Virus record (IMG/VR): IMGVR_UViG_3300044701_003572
Coordinates: 1-64,000 of that record
DNA length: 64,000 nt
DNA from: a virus
Direction: 5' to 3' (one strand)
Part shown: positions 31,528 to 42,200 of the stretch, piece by piece
How positions within the stretch are numbered: the stretch's first letter is position 1
Layout of the letters: every line of letters starts with the position of its first letter
The notes under the pieces: generated by a model
Told to the model about the DNA's origin: nothing
Databases searched by the model: none
The model's input: only the letters and a program-made list of their open reading frames with translations
Program-made: the position numbers and the translations under genes

Positions 31528-34286
31528 GGTAATTTTTCTCCGCGTTGTGGGAACGCAAGGTATTTATTCTCTATCTCACCCTCTAAAACGTCAATTAGAT
31601 AACGATCAGCTGTGAAATCTATTTTTTTGAAATCAAAGCCATTGGCTTTAATTCTGCTAATAATATAGTCCGCTCTACCCGATTTAGCATAGCAAAGTAC
31701 TAGAGCTTTTGTATAACCTAGCTCTACCGGTGAAGTAATTTGAGTAGAACGCATCCAAAGAGGTAAAAAATCTCTATCTCGATCTCCAACTGATCTAATT
31801 CGCTTCCTCATATTTTTTATTGAATTTGGAAATAACCGCTGATGATCACTGTCGCTGACAAACGGTATGTCGCTGTCTACTTTAATAGCATCATAGCTAA
31901 TAAGCACTTTGCTGTTTATGTTATCGGGTAAGTTAATAGTGTCGCTGATACTAATTCCGCCTTCTTCAAATTCATCTACAATTTCTACATATATTGCTTC
32001 GTAGACAACTTCTTGAGTAGTAGGATCTTTAGCCAGGGCCTTTTTTATTTCACCGAACCTAATCTGTTTTCTATAATGATTTCTGCTCATTGCCTGCACA
32101 AACTTTACCGCATCTACACTTTCTATCCCTGCAAACACCAATACTTTTATTTCCGATTGAACTCCGAAATTAGAATCACCGTACCTATAGATATCTTCTA
32201 TTTTGAAAATATTGGCATCCGTGATAAAGTTAAACCAATTCAATCTATTTAACTTGGACTGCAAAGCGACCATGTATAGGTTGGCAAATGTTTTTTGATT
32301 ATCGGCTACAACAGTAATAGAAAATTCTTTGATAGATTCGGCGTAATTGGCTGTATCCCTGGCTTTAACTCTGAAAGTAAATTTCTTATCAAAAGTCGTA
32401 GTCTCATCATCGAATGTAGTGGTGTAAGCACGTGATCCTGTAGAACTATCTTCGTTGACATTTATACTATCAGTACGTTCGTAGAATCGAGTAAGACCAG
32501 TAATGCCGTTGTTTATATCACCGAATTGTCTAACCTTACCAACTATTAACCCAGTACCTAGTAAGTTTAATCCTGGAGGTAAATTGCCGCTGACTAATTC
32601 ATAGATCGCTAAATTTCCGTATAATAAACTATTTGCTATTAATTGTTTTCTGCTAGGCTGATTAGGTTTAATAGTTCCTAAATCGCCGTCAGTAACCCAT
32701 TCGATAGCACTTTCTATTTCTCCTATGATATCTATAGTAAATGTTTTTTCTGCTGTAGAAACACCTAATCGCCAGTAGTCTGTCGAAACGTCCGGAATTT
32801 GATTTTGATTATCTGAAATAGCCACATAGATAAAACCTTCGTACCTTACAGATTCACCTTCGAAATACGTAGAAGTCCCGTCCCAGTCTCCTTGAAGAGT
32901 TGATTCTGTAAGGTCAGCAGGGAAATTTACAGCCAACATTGTGAATTTATAAGTCTTGGTAACTGCTGACTGATAAGGAATCTTACCCGCTAGGTCACCT
33001 GATAGACTATCTAATGTTAATCCAGGAGGAAATATACTGTCTGTTTCTTTCTCAGTTACAGTCCAGTAGGACGGACTGGGAGCCGTGAATTTTCCTAGCT
33101 GTGTGTTTATTAATTCGTTTGACCAATAGGAGCCTTCTATCGGAGTTTGATTCAAATGATTTGAAATACAAACCCAGGTTAATCTGTTATAAATTACAGC
33201 ATCCCCTACTTTGTAATTAATGACACTCGACCAATTACCTTTTAGGTTATAAGTGAATTTAGGCAATATGTCTGAAATTTCGTATTTCCCGTCAGTGATG
33301 GTTTCCCCAGTTTCTTTTAAGATGTAAGTACCAGGATTAGTATCAGATTTATAATAAACTATAGTTCCAGTGAATTCAGCAGGATCGTATACATCTAAGA
33401 AAATTGTTAGATAATTATTAGCCCTTCTACGACCAAGATACCCTGGAGTGATCCATTGAGGTACACGGTCTCCTGCTGAGTCTGCTCTGAATAGATTAGT
33501 ATCTACTTGAACTATGCTGTTGTCTGCTCTAAGAAATTCTTCAGTTACTACATAAATTTTAAAAAGTCTTCGAATTTCATTGCGCCCATCTGTTGCAGAA
33601 ACTACAAAAGCGTATGGTCGACTGATACGTCTTGGAGCTCTAACTGGTTCATTATAATCAAAAGTTACGGCATCATAAAAGTAACTATCAAATCCGTTAG
33701 ACCTAGCTTGGGGAACATCTAACGGTAGCACATCAAATGCGCTGGTATCGTAGGCGCCTGTAGGGTTTTCGCTATATTCTACAGCGAAGATAGGATCAGT
33801 AAATCCGTATATTCTTCCTTCAGCGGTAAGAGTCAATCCGGGAGGTAGTTCCCCACCATTAGGAATTAGATAGTATTCTAAGCTATCTCCGGCTATTTCG
33901 TCAGTGTCTCTGGCTTCTAATTGAAAATCAATATAGCTGTTATCTAAAGCATAGTAAGCTTCGCCTTGTCCAACCTGTAGAAATCCTTCCTCAGTAATCC
34001 ATCGGGGTGCGTCTGAGCCATCTATAGATATAGAAAATGTTCTATCTTCAAGATCGGAAGAATCTCTAGCTCTGATTACAAATCTACTTTCTGTAAATTT
34101 TCTTACTTCTGTGGGAGTTCCAACAATAGCAGATCCGCTAAGTCGTAGACCTCGTGGCAATGATCCTGAAATCACTTCAAACGATACAGCTCCAACATCT
34201 GATGATGCCTGTAATTGTACAGATATTGTCTGTCGTTCTTGAAAAGTTCCTAAACTGCCAGCTGCCGTTGTCCAGGATATGGTCAT
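31524..34286 (-). CDS. Large Ig-like tail protein with carbohydrate-binding-like repeats (920 aa)
   Basis: Repeated putative-Ig (He_PIG) domains are recognised by the signature pairs SGSLPRGLRLSGSAIVGTP (near 40), GGELPPGLTLTAEGRIYGF (near 145) and SGNLPPGLNLLGTGLIVGK (near 570). Two short CBM5/12-like units lie at roughly 355-395 (NYKVGDAVIYNRLTWVC) and 470-510 (YFEGESVRYEGFIYVAI), each with the Y..GD.V.Y spacing of chitin-type binding modules. The C-terminal 250 residues are a separate domain. It is most likely a tail or baseplate adhesin that binds sugar; binding is inference. Confidence 0.8.
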   Translation of the reverse strand: MTISWTTAAGSLGTFQERQTISVQLQASSDVGAVSFEVISGSLPRGLRLSGSAIVGTPTEVRKFTESRFVIRARDSSDLEDRTFSISIDGSDAPRWITEEGFLQVGQGEAYYALDNSYIDFQLEARDTDEIAGDSLEYYLIPNGGELPPGLTLTAEGRIYGFTDPIFAVEYSENPTGAYDTSAFDVLPLDVPQARSNGFDSYFYDAVTFDYNEPVRAPRRISRPYAFVVSATDGRNEIRRLFKIYVVTEEFLRADNSIVQVDTNLFRADSAGDRVPQWITPGYLGRRRANNYLTIFLDVYDPAEFTGTIVYYKSDTNPGTYILKETGETITDGKYEISDILPKFTYNLKGNWSSVINYKVGDAVIYNRLTWVCISNHLNQTPIEGSYWSNELINTQLGKFTAPSPSYWTVTEKETDSIFPPGLTLDSLSGDLAGKIPYQSAVTKTYKFTMLAVNFPADLTESTLQGDWDGTSTYFEGESVRYEGFIYVAISDNQNQIPDVSTDYWRLGVSTAEKTFTIDIIGEIESAIEWVTDGDLGTIKPNQPSRKQLIANSLLYGNLAIYELVSGNLPPGLNLLGTGLIVGKVRQFGDINNGITGLTRFYERTDSINVNEDSSTGSRAYTTTFDDETTTFDKKFTFRVKARDTANYAESIKEFSITVVADNQKTFANLYMVALQSKLNRLNWFNFITDANIFKIEDIYRYGDSNFGVQSEIKVLVFAGIESVDAVKFVQAMSRNHYRKQIRFGEIKKALAKDPTTQEVVYEAIYVEIVDEFEEGGISISDTINLPDNINSKVLISYDAIKVDSDIPFVSDSDHQRLFPNSIKNMRKRIRSVGDRDRDFLPLWMRSTQITSPVELGYTKALVLCYAKSGRADYIISRIKANGFDFKKIDFTADRYLIDVLEGEIENKYLAFPQRGEKLP

Positions 34287-34295
34287 TAATACTCC

Positions 34296-34886
34296 TTAGA
34301 TCAACGGTGCTGCGACCGTTCCGAAATCTACAGATATCCTACTAGGAATTGGAACAGTTCCGAAATCAATATTAGATGCAGATAAATTAAATTGCACGAC
34401 ACTGTCGTAGTCGTTGGACACTGGTCCAAAATCAACATTTCTTAAAATGTTAGTTACTGGTAAGTCAGTATCTATAGTGATAACATTGTTTGCAGCGGTA
34501 ACACTTATATTATTACCACCTTGCATGGTTAAAACTGTGTTTGCCGAGACGCTAGTTCCGCTAGGTACTGCAGATGCTATACCGCTTTCAGTTATAACTT
34601 TGGTAAATGCATCTGGAGTGTTATTTGAAATTACAACAGTATCTGAAGTTGATGAAAGTAAGATCTTGTTATTTCCAGCAATTAATTTTTTAAATTCTAG
34701 ATTAAGACCATTCTTTTGTTTAAAAATGCCTTCACCGTTTACAGTTTCTGGTATGTTTTTTCCTGTAACCGATAGTTCTGCATCTAATGACGAGAAGTTT
34801 GCATTGACCTTTTGAAACGCTGACCGTAGATCATCGCCTAGGCCATCATTTACCACGTTTCCGATATTAATTGTTTGTATAGTCAT
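34296..34886 (-). CDS. Fibre protein with shared docking module (196 aa)
   Basis: Begins MTIQTINIGNVVNDGLGDDL followed by RSAFQKVNANFSSLDAEL, the N-terminal module shared with the 36021 and 39283 proteins. The rest is short beta repeats (NKILLSSTSDTVVISN, GNNISVTAANNVITID). Its end repeats the phrase FGTV, as in NIDFGTVPIPSR and VDFGTVAAP. Probably a short accessory fibre. Preceded by a GGTAAATA element. Confidence 0.75.
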   Translation of the reverse strand: MTIQTINIGNVVNDGLGDDLRSAFQKVNANFSSLDAELSVTGKNIPETVNGEGIFKQKNGLNLEFKKLIAGNNKILLSSTSDTVVISNNTPDAFTKVITESGIASAVPSGTSVSANTVLTMQGGNNISVTAANNVITIDTDLPVTNILRNVDFGPVSNDYDSVVQFNLSASNIDFGTVPIPSRISVDFGTVAAPLI

Positions 34887-34904
34887 AACACGCTCTCTTT
34901 AGTA

Positions 34905-34912
34905 TATTTACC
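34905..34912 (-). promoter_or_regulatory. Late-type element GGTAAATA
   Basis: Minus-strand GGTAAATA in the 34-base gap upstream of the 34296-34886 gene, about 19 bases before its ATG. A one-base variant of NATAAATA. Confidence 0.45.
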
Positions 34913-34920
34913 CTATTGTA

Positions 34921-36009
34921 TTATCTTACCCAATACCAAATAACGCCCGGGCTACCGCCATCTTGGATTGTGGCCAACCACGGTGCTGGTTCCCATCCGC
35001 CACACGAGATCAATGTTCCCCACCAACCGCCACGGAATCCATCTGTGGTCAACCAACCGTGATTGATACCAATGCCTACCCAAGGCATACGTGCTTCCAT
35101 AGCATCGTAATGATAATCCCACGTTTTATCATTGTAACCAAAGCGAGCTAGTTCTGTAATGTTCTTGCGCCAGCCAGGTGTACCTAAATGTTCATCACCC
35201 ATGTCAGCACTTTCATGAGTTTGAGTAAATGAGTATGCTTCGTTGGCAGTCCAAGCACCGCCCAGTGATCCGTGTTCGCGAGCAGTGATCATAAAATCAA
35301 ATCCTGTCTCTGCACGTTTGATCTTGTTAGCCCAACTTAATATGCTGTAGTTTTGTTCAACTGAACGATTGTTGTATGCAGCCAGTTGAGTAGGGCAAGT
35401 GGTAGCGTTGCGACTAAACACTTGTTCTTCTGTCCAGTTACTAATAGAATTTTGTAAAATCAATGTCCAACCACCACCAAGTGTAGTCATATCACAATAG
35501 ACTTGGAACGGATCGCCATTATTGATTGCGTCATTCTGTATCCAGTATACACTATCTTCACTGTCCGGGTAGTCTTGTTTGATCTGCCACGCACTAGTGC
35601 TGTATTCTTCTCTAGTCTTGCCGTTAGGTACGCCTAATGCTTGATTACGTGCTATAAGTTCTGCCTTTTCACGTGCTAGAATAGTCTGTTCTTCTGTGCG
35701 TATTGCGGCAACTAATGCTGTACGATCAGTAATGCTTAATGTTTCGTAATAATCTAAAACAGTTTCGTTGTCTACAACTGCGTCAGTGTTGTTGATGGTA
35801 TCCGCATTTTGCAAAGAGTCGTGTAGCGTATCAAAGTTTTCATTGACAGTATTGATAACTTCGACTAGTGGATTAGCAGGATGTAAATCTTTTAGTTCTA
35901 ATTTCTTAAATGTCATAGGATTCTCAAAGTTTTCGTTAACCGTATTAATAACTTCAACTAACGGATTAGCAGGATGTAAGTCGTAGAGTTCTATTTTCTT
36001 AACGGACAC
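34921..36009 (-). CDS. Fibrinogen-like (FReD) adhesin with duplicated N-terminus (362 aa)
   Basis: The C-terminal 225 residues form a fibrinogen-related domain: a lead-in segment, then FQVYCDMTTLGGGWTLI near 168-184 and repeated GGW-type motifs (GGWWGTLISCGGW). FReD domains bind acetylated or carboxylated sugars, often with calcium. Residues 4-29 and 35-60 are a tandem duplication of the same docking unit (ELxDLHPANPLVEVINTVNE). A coiled stretch links them. It is probably a receptor-binding tip; binding target unknown. Confidence 0.82.
   Translation of the reverse strand: MSVKKIELYDLHPANPLVEVINTVNENFENPMTFKKLELKDLHPANPLVEVINTVNENFDTLHDSLQNADTINNTDAVVDNETVLDYYETLSITDRTALVAAIRTEEQTILAREKAELIARNQALGVPNGKTREEYSTSAWQIKQDYPDSEDSVYWIQNDAINNGDPFQVYCDMTTLGGGWTLILQNSISNWTEEQVFSRNATTCPTQLAAYNNRSVEQNYSILSWANKIKRAETGFDFMITAREHGSLGGAWTANEAYSFTQTHESADMGDEHLGTPGWRKNITELARFGYNDKTWDYHYDAMEARMPWVGIGINHGWLTTDGFRGGWWGTLISCGGWEPAPWLATIQDGGSPGVIWYWVR
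35830..36000 (-). repeat. In-frame duplication of a 26-residue docking unit
   Basis: Two coding copies (35923-36000 and 35830-35907) give nearly identical protein but differ at many third codon positions, for example GTTAAC versus GTCAAT-type alternatives. This points to an old duplication kept by selection on protein, or to divergence that limits recombination. Confidence 0.85.
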
Positions 36010-36020
36010 AGTATTTCCTT

Positions 36021-37157
36021 TTACCAGCTAGTGCCAGTCCACGCTACACGGACCCAAATGTCAGTGGTGTTATTAACGTAGTTTTGTTTACAATAGTATA
36101 TGTACGGGTCAGTGAATACCACCATTCCTTCTAGGTCTCCGGCAGCACCATAACTGTGTTCTGGCACAGTTCCATTGGGGAATATCATCCTGCCGTCAGG
36201 AGAAAATGTAAAAGTAGTACTGCCTAAAAGTGTTTGTGCAATAATCTCGGTAGTACCGTCGGAATTTATTAAAATTCCTCCTAGCGGCTCGAGTAATGGG
36301 CCATCTGCACCGGCGGCTCTCAACTGTATATATTTGTTAGAGGCACCCCAGATATTGGTATTACCAGCGACATCGCTTTCTACTCGGACTCCGCTAGGAA
36401 ATGTTAGACTACCGTCATTGTCATCAAAGTGCCAAGGATACGATGGTGTGCCTATCGTAAGTATTCCGCCGGAAGCCGGCGAAAGACCAAGACCACCGGA
36501 AGTTGATATAACACTACCGCCTGGGAGTGTCAGTCCACCGTAACTATCAAATGTCCAAGACTTTAGTGTAGTTAGTGCATTAGTATTAACCACAACAGAG
36601 TCAGATGATGTAATTGCCACGGCTCCATTAGCAGATGCTATTTCAGCGCCTTGGATAATGATATTTTCACCAGATGCTACTGTTGGAAAAGTCACATATG
36701 GATTAGCACCACCAGTTAATACTACCTCCTTAGCACCAACTGCTAATTTATCAGTTGAAGAAACTAATGTGCCGTTGACTGTTAATTGCCCGCTACCGTT
36801 TACACTTAGGGGAGTTTCACCTAGATAGATAGTGTTGTTGCTGACATATAAACTCTTCCAAGGTTTAGCAGCACTACCTAAGTTACCACCGAGAGCAGTC
36901 TGTGGAACAACATCCCCGCCTACATTTAAGTCGCTAGTAACAGTAACAGCCTGGTCAATGGTGATCGCTGAACTGTCTGTGGTGCTGATAGTGCTGCCGG
37001 TAAATTCAAATGCGCCAATATTTAAAGGAGCAACATCTAATCCTAGTGCTGTATAAAGTTCAGTGAAGTTGGCATTTACTTTTTGGAACGCAGCACGTAG
37101 GCTATCACCTTGTTTATCATTTGATGTTATGCCTACGTTAATTGTTTGCTTAGTCAT
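36021..37157 (-). CDS. Fibre protein with shared docking module (378 aa)
   Basis: Begins MTKQTINVGITSNDKQGDSL then RAAFQKVNANFTELYTAL, the shared docking module. The body is repetitive beta (SSAITIDQAVTVTSDLNVGG, and repeated SLTFPSGVRVES-like strands), as in a trimeric fibre shaft. The end (YIYYCKQNYVNNTTDIWVRV) forms a small closing domain. It lies between the FReD adhesin and the YadA-like fibre. Confidence 0.78.
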   Translation of the reverse strand: MTKQTINVGITSNDKQGDSLRAAFQKVNANFTELYTALGLDVAPLNIGAFEFTGSTISTTDSSAITIDQAVTVTSDLNVGGDVVPQTALGGNLGSAAKPWKSLYVSNNTIYLGETPLSVNGSGQLTVNGTLVSSTDKLAVGAKEVVLTGGANPYVTFPTVASGENIIIQGAEIASANGAVAITSSDSVVVNTNALTTLKSWTFDSYGGLTLPGGSVISTSGGLGLSPASGGILTIGTPSYPWHFDDNDGSLTFPSGVRVESDVAGNTNIWGASNKYIQLRAAGADGPLLEPLGGILINSDGTTEIIAQTLLGSTTFTFSPDGRMIFPNGTVPEHSYGAAGDLEGMVVFTDPYIYYCKQNYVNNTTDIWVRVAWTGTSW

Positions 37158-37168
37158 TTATACGCCCC

Positions 37169-39283
37169 TTATGCCAACGCTGCTATTGCTGATTGGAATG
37201 CAGCATAACTGCCAGCTGCCGCCACCAATACTTTTAATTCTGCTATACTAATCGCAGCACCAGTTTGATACCTAGAATCGGGGAATTGAATTTGACCGTT
37301 AGTATCAAACACCCATTCTTTCTGTGTTGGTCCAACTCCAGTAACAACTCCCACAACTCGATTTGATGTTAATGTAACTGATTCTGTTCCAGCCCCAGAA
37401 TATATAGAAATGCCAGTGTCTTTAGCCCAGTTGGAGTAAATGTTTAGCTCTTCGTTAACACCTTCTATTTCTGCAATAGCTAATCTTTTCTCAAGAATTA
37501 AATTATCTTTGAGTGTGATATTACCGTCAACTGTGATTGAAGTTTGGAATATAACTGGACTGTCAAACTGGATGGCACTGGAATCACTAGTCGAAACAGT
37601 GCTGCCTATAAATTCCAATACACTGCTTGAAAATAGTTCGCTGGTAGCTGTGTCATACATCAATGGTCGACCGTTGCCGGACGATCGTATTGGATTAACA
37701 AAGAATCCTGCAGCCGCAGCTTCTACTGCAACACCGCTGGCATTAAGTACAATTGAACTGGCATTTTGATTAGTAAAGCCTGCTCGGTATCCAATAGCGA
37801 TTGAGTAGGCACCTTGATTAGTTTGACCAGCACTCCATCCTATGGCCACTGCTGAAGTACCTTGTGTAATCTGTGCAGCGGTATAACCTAGTGCAATTGA
37901 ACCTGCGCCCTGAGTAGTTTGACCAGCAGTATAACCCATAGCAATTGAATTACTTCCTTGCGTATTATAACCTGCTGTAGGACCAATAGCTATTGATTGC
38001 GAGCCTTGTGATATTTCTCCAGCAATGTGTCCTATTGCTACTCCGTAGGTACCCTGCGAAGTTTTACCAGCTTCAAATCCAATAGCCACTGCACCTTGGC
38101 CTTGCGTAGTTGTGCCAGCCTGATAACCAATTGCTGTTGCCCATTGTCCTTGTGTAGCACTTCCTGCAAGATAGCCAACAGCTACAGCTAATGTCCCTTG
38201 TGTGGTTTTCCCTGCTTCTTGACCAATAGCTATTGAATACGTACTTTGGGAAGTTTTGCCAGCATCACTACCTAATGCAATTTGAGATTCTACTGTTCGT
38301 AGTGTTGTGGCTGAAACATTGCCGTAAATGTAATTGCTGACAGCATCAACTAAGATTGAACTGTCATCGCCGAACACTGACCCTTTGAGATCAAAACTTG
38401 TAGTAGATGAGATAGTGATCGTATCAGTACCAGGAACAGTAGTGATAAAAATATTTGTACCTGCTGTTAAAGTAAGAGTATCTTCACGAACCTCAGCAAC
38501 CACAGAACTTTGTCCAGTGACTGCTATAGTTCTAAAACCAAACGTGTCCGGTAAATCGTTAGTAATCGTTACAGCACCTGTGCCTCCTACTGGACTGATT
38601 GAAATACCTGTACCTGCTGCGATACTGGTTACTCCTAGGTTAGTCAGTGTTACCTGACCCCTACCACCTGTTAGTGTTCCGCTAATTCCTATCTGTCCTG
38701 CAGTACCTACAAGCTGTGTGACACCTAAATTAGTTAATGTAACATTACCTTTGCCAGTACCGCTAACTCCTATTTCATTAGCAGTGCCGTTAAGTTGCGT
38801 TACACCATTGTTAACAAACGTAACAGTATCTGTTGTGGCGTTGGTTGTGATATTGATATCTGTGCCAGCAAATGTAACGGTATCAGTGTAGTTGTCTGCT
38901 GATACAGTAGTTTGACCGCTGACCGCGATGTTTTTAAAACTTGCTTCTGCAGGATTTTTTATTAATTCACCGCCTACTGTTGATCCTGCAGGAAGATTAA
39001 CAGCAGCGCCATCTGGGCTAAAAACCACTGCTCCACCTATATCGATACCGTCTGTGGTAAGATACAGTGCTTTCCATCTGTTGTCACTAGATCCTAGAAA
39101 AAATGCTCCTGATGTATTTGGACTTAAGTTACCTGCTAGGTTTTCTAAATCTACAGCACCGGAACTACCGCCGGATATAGTCAAATATAGTTCAGTGAAA
39201 TTTGCATTAATTTTATCAAATGCATCGCTGACAGAGCTCCACAGTATAGGAGCCGAACCAGGAGTTATATTTTGTTGTGCCAT
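37169..39283 (-). CDS. YadA-like repeat fibre protein (704 aa)
   Basis: N-terminus MAQQNITPGSAPILWSSVSD then AFDKINANFTELYL, a variant of the docking module. Residues 334-509 hold eleven 16-residue repeats of the type SxAIGxxAGxxxQGxx, the left-handed beta-roll of YadA-type trimeric adhesin heads. The preceding part has repeated LTNLGVTQLxGTA units. The C-terminal part is beta-rich with a coiled start. Likely a trimeric host-recognition fibre. It overlaps the giant fibre gene by one base. Confidence 0.85.
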   Translation of the reverse strand: MAQQNITPGSAPILWSSVSDAFDKINANFTELYLTISGGSSGAVDLENLAGNLSPNTSGAFFLGSSDNRWKALYLTTDGIDIGGAVVFSPDGAAVNLPAGSTVGGELIKNPAEASFKNIAVSGQTTVSADNYTDTVTFAGTDINITTNATTDTVTFVNNGVTQLNGTANEIGVSGTGKGNVTLTNLGVTQLVGTAGQIGISGTLTGGRGQVTLTNLGVTSIAAGTGISISPVGGTGAVTITNDLPDTFGFRTIAVTGQSSVVAEVREDTLTLTAGTNIFITTVPGTDTITISSTTSFDLKGSVFGDDSSILVDAVSNYIYGNVSATTLRTVESQIALGSDAGKTSQSTYSIAIGQEAGKTTQGTLAVAVGYLAGSATQGQWATAIGYQAGTTTQGQGAVAIGFEAGKTSQGTYGVAIGHIAGEISQGSQSIAIGPTAGYNTQGSNSIAMGYTAGQTTQGAGSIALGYTAAQITQGTSAVAIGWSAGQTNQGAYSIAIGYRAGFTNQNASSIVLNASGVAVEAAAAGFFVNPIRSSGNGRPLMYDTATSELFSSSVLEFIGSTVSTSDSSAIQFDSPVIFQTSITVDGNITLKDNLILEKRLAIAEIEGVNEELNIYSNWAKDTGISIYSGAGTESVTLTSNRVVGVVTGVGPTQKEWVFDTNGQIQFPDSRYQTGAAISIAELKVLVAAAGSYAAFQSAIAALA
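37757..38284 (-). repeat. Eleven 48-base coding repeats (YadA-like beta-roll)
   Basis: Tandem in-frame repeats of 16 codons with the conserved frame AIGxxAG, differing in the variable positions between copies. Because they are in frame with the gene and vary synonymously as well, they could change in number by recombination and so vary fibre length or host range. No spacers, so not a CRISPR array. Confidence 0.9.
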
Positions 39284-42200
39284 TATGCTCTCCCTACAGC
39301 AAGTTCAATAGTTCCAATATGATCACTGTCATAATCTGCTAGTGCCTTACCTAAAATTGTTCCTGATGATGCAGAGCCTTTGGCAGAAACAGCCACCCCT
39401 GGAATATTGCTAGTTACCATTAAATCTCCTTTGTTGACTTTGCCCACTACTTTGCAAGGAACTCGACCTTGTAACGCAATTAAATTTTTGTATCCAGGAC
39501 AAGCACCGTTCATCACGTACCCTGCATTGTCGCTGATGATACCCGCTACTCTATGATCTCTTTCTTTGGTAGATACTGTAACTTCTTTGTCACCGCCAAA
39601 CACCAGTACTGTTCCTACTTCATATTCTCGATCACCTTCGTAATATTCTGCTAAGTCAGCGGAATATGTTGCTTGGAATCTCGCACCAGCGTTCAAAGTC
39701 CATGTTCCCGAAACTGTAGCAGTTGATCCCGTATTACCTGCAGATAAAGAATAAACACTTACTGTACCTGTAGAAGTAACGTTTCCGCAAGTTATAGGAG
39801 CATTCGATAAACCGTTTTGAGTATAGAAAATATGAGATTCGTTGTAATATAATGTTTTCTTATCATTTGCAACTGTGCCATCGCCTACGAATATTGCTCC
39901 CACAGATGCTCCTGAGCCGTTATAACCATATAACTGAGTATAACCTCCTGTGCCTGCACCTGTTAAGTCCAATATAGTCTGAGCTACCGGTGTTACTGCA
40001 TCGTTGTTCAGCAACAGTCTATTAGCTGTAACATCAGAAAATGCGATGTTCCCTCCGGAACTTCTTACGGCAACTGTGCTGCCAGTCGCTAGATCCGTGC
40101 CAGCGATCATTCCGTAATCCGATGCACCCGCTCCAGTTTTTCTTAAAAATCCTAAACTACTGTATTGACTCTTAAGAATAGCCCCACCCTCTTCTACTAT
40201 AGTTGTGAATGCCACTGCGGCAACGTTATCTGTGCCTGCCGAGTTATTAGCCAATGCAGTCTTCGTGGTAATCTGTTGCAGTTTTCCTGTAGGTATACCA
40301 TTGGTTTTCAGTGAAGCCCAACCGTTAGTTACATCAAATTGACTGGAGTCGAATCCTGATATGCCTTTAAGAGCAGTTACTGAACCTCCCGATTCAGATC
40401 CTGTTTTTGTTCCCGCATAGGTGATTTGAGTTGCTGTGCAGGTTGATACAGTATAGATTCCATTATAACTAGGTGTACCTGCAGCAAATCCTGATACTAT
40501 GATTTTCTGTCCTGCTGTGAATACCGCAGTAGTTGTTGAAGCGAACGATAATGTTACTACAGATCCAGTGCCGGTAGCCGATACTGATAAAATACTAGCT
40601 ACAGATGTAGCATAAGCATTGTTTAAAGACAGTTTAGATTGATCGATAGCTGCTGCAGAATTAATCTGAGAGTTAACAATTTTATCATTCTGTACATTCA
40701 GGGTTACTGAATGAGCAGTACTATCTAGAGATAGAGTGATATCTCCGCCGGAAGATATTTCAGCATTGGTAATAATAGATTCGGCACCGGTAAAGATAGC
40801 TAAATCACCGCCTCTAATATTGTCTAGATCAAAATCATCTATATTGGAAATAGTAAGACTTCTAAGATTTACAGCATCTTGAGGATTTTCAGGATCGGCG
40901 AGATTAACGATCTTGTAATTAGACATTTTCAGATTGTCTGGCCCTTCCCAATCGAGTATACCACTCAGTGCTAAAAAGCCTCCTGTATTGTTAGGAATTC
41001 TTGATTCAGCGGCAACAGCAGCCCCACTTGCTGCTCTTGTACCTAATCTTCTTTCTATGTAACCAACTATAGCCGACTCTGTAGGAACAGTATCCTGTTG
41101 AGGATCGGCCATGTTGTCGTCTGTAGAAAATTCAGCGATTGTAGCTCCACGCTTAAATCCTAGACCGTCAAGATTACTCAATGCCAAAGATGCTGCAAAC
41201 GTAACAGATCCAGTTCCTTGGTCAACTCTGAAATATGGTCCTACCGAGAAGTTACCAAACTGATCAGTGGTTACAAAAAACACACGACCCGAACCTCTTT
41301 CTTGTGTCTGTGCTCTAGTCACAGCGTTACCTTCTTCGTCGATGCTGGTCGCTGCGAGCGGAACACTATCTATGCTATTCACTGCCTGGCCGTAAATTTC
41401 ATTAGGATAGTTGGTGTCGGCATACGAGCCTGTACCAATATCTAACAAATCGTGAGATGTCACACGAGTAAGAGAAATCCTAATAGTCAGTGTACCTAAA
41501 GCAAAACTAGAATAAACAGGAATTCCAGCTTTTAATGTTATCTGTGAGTCGAATGAAATAGGACTTATATCAAAAGCAGGAGAAACAGTAATTAATCCGT
41601 AGAGAGTTCCTAGAGATGCTTTACTCTGATAATTGGTTATTTGATATGTGGTTCCTTGATAAACAAACTCATATTCTGTTCCCGCCGCTATGCCGTTGTT
41701 AACTCGCTGAGCATCAAGAATCGAAAGATCTCCCACGGCCAAGGTAGTTGAGTTTTGGCCTCCTATGAGGGTACCATACACCTGTGTTCCTACTCCTGTA
41801 GTAGATACATTTAACTCAGGTTTTTCAATATTAAAGACCACAGTACCATTCGAAGGACTAGTAGAGTCGATAGTAATCGAAGTTTCGCTGACGATAGTTA
41901 AAACAGTTGGGTCAGTGCCTAGGCTTCCTGTTGCTACAACAGTAATAGTACCTCCGCTGGCTGAAGCTACAATAGTGCTGTTAGCATAGGTTACTGTAGT
42001 AGTTGTACAGCTTATTACAGTTTTTGTACCGTTTAAACTAGTACCACCTCCACCAAATCCACTAACGGTAATTGATTGATTAGCTAGATATGGAGGTCGA
42101 GGCTGTTTGATAAAAGTAAGAGTAGCTAGAGTAGCGGTACTAACGCCACTTACGCTGGTGATATTTGGTCTCGAAACTAATCTATCACCAGCAGCTATAT

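Noticed and set aside
37757-38284. Repeat array considered as CRISPR
   Set aside because: Repeats are contiguous 48-base units in frame with a beta-roll protein and have no spacers of equal size.
37440-38657. Long plus-strand frames opposite the fibre genes (also at 36175, 38928, 41765, 44033 and others)
   Set aside because: Products are rich in Leu/Ser/Pro as expected from reading repetitive fibre codons backwards; no start signals.
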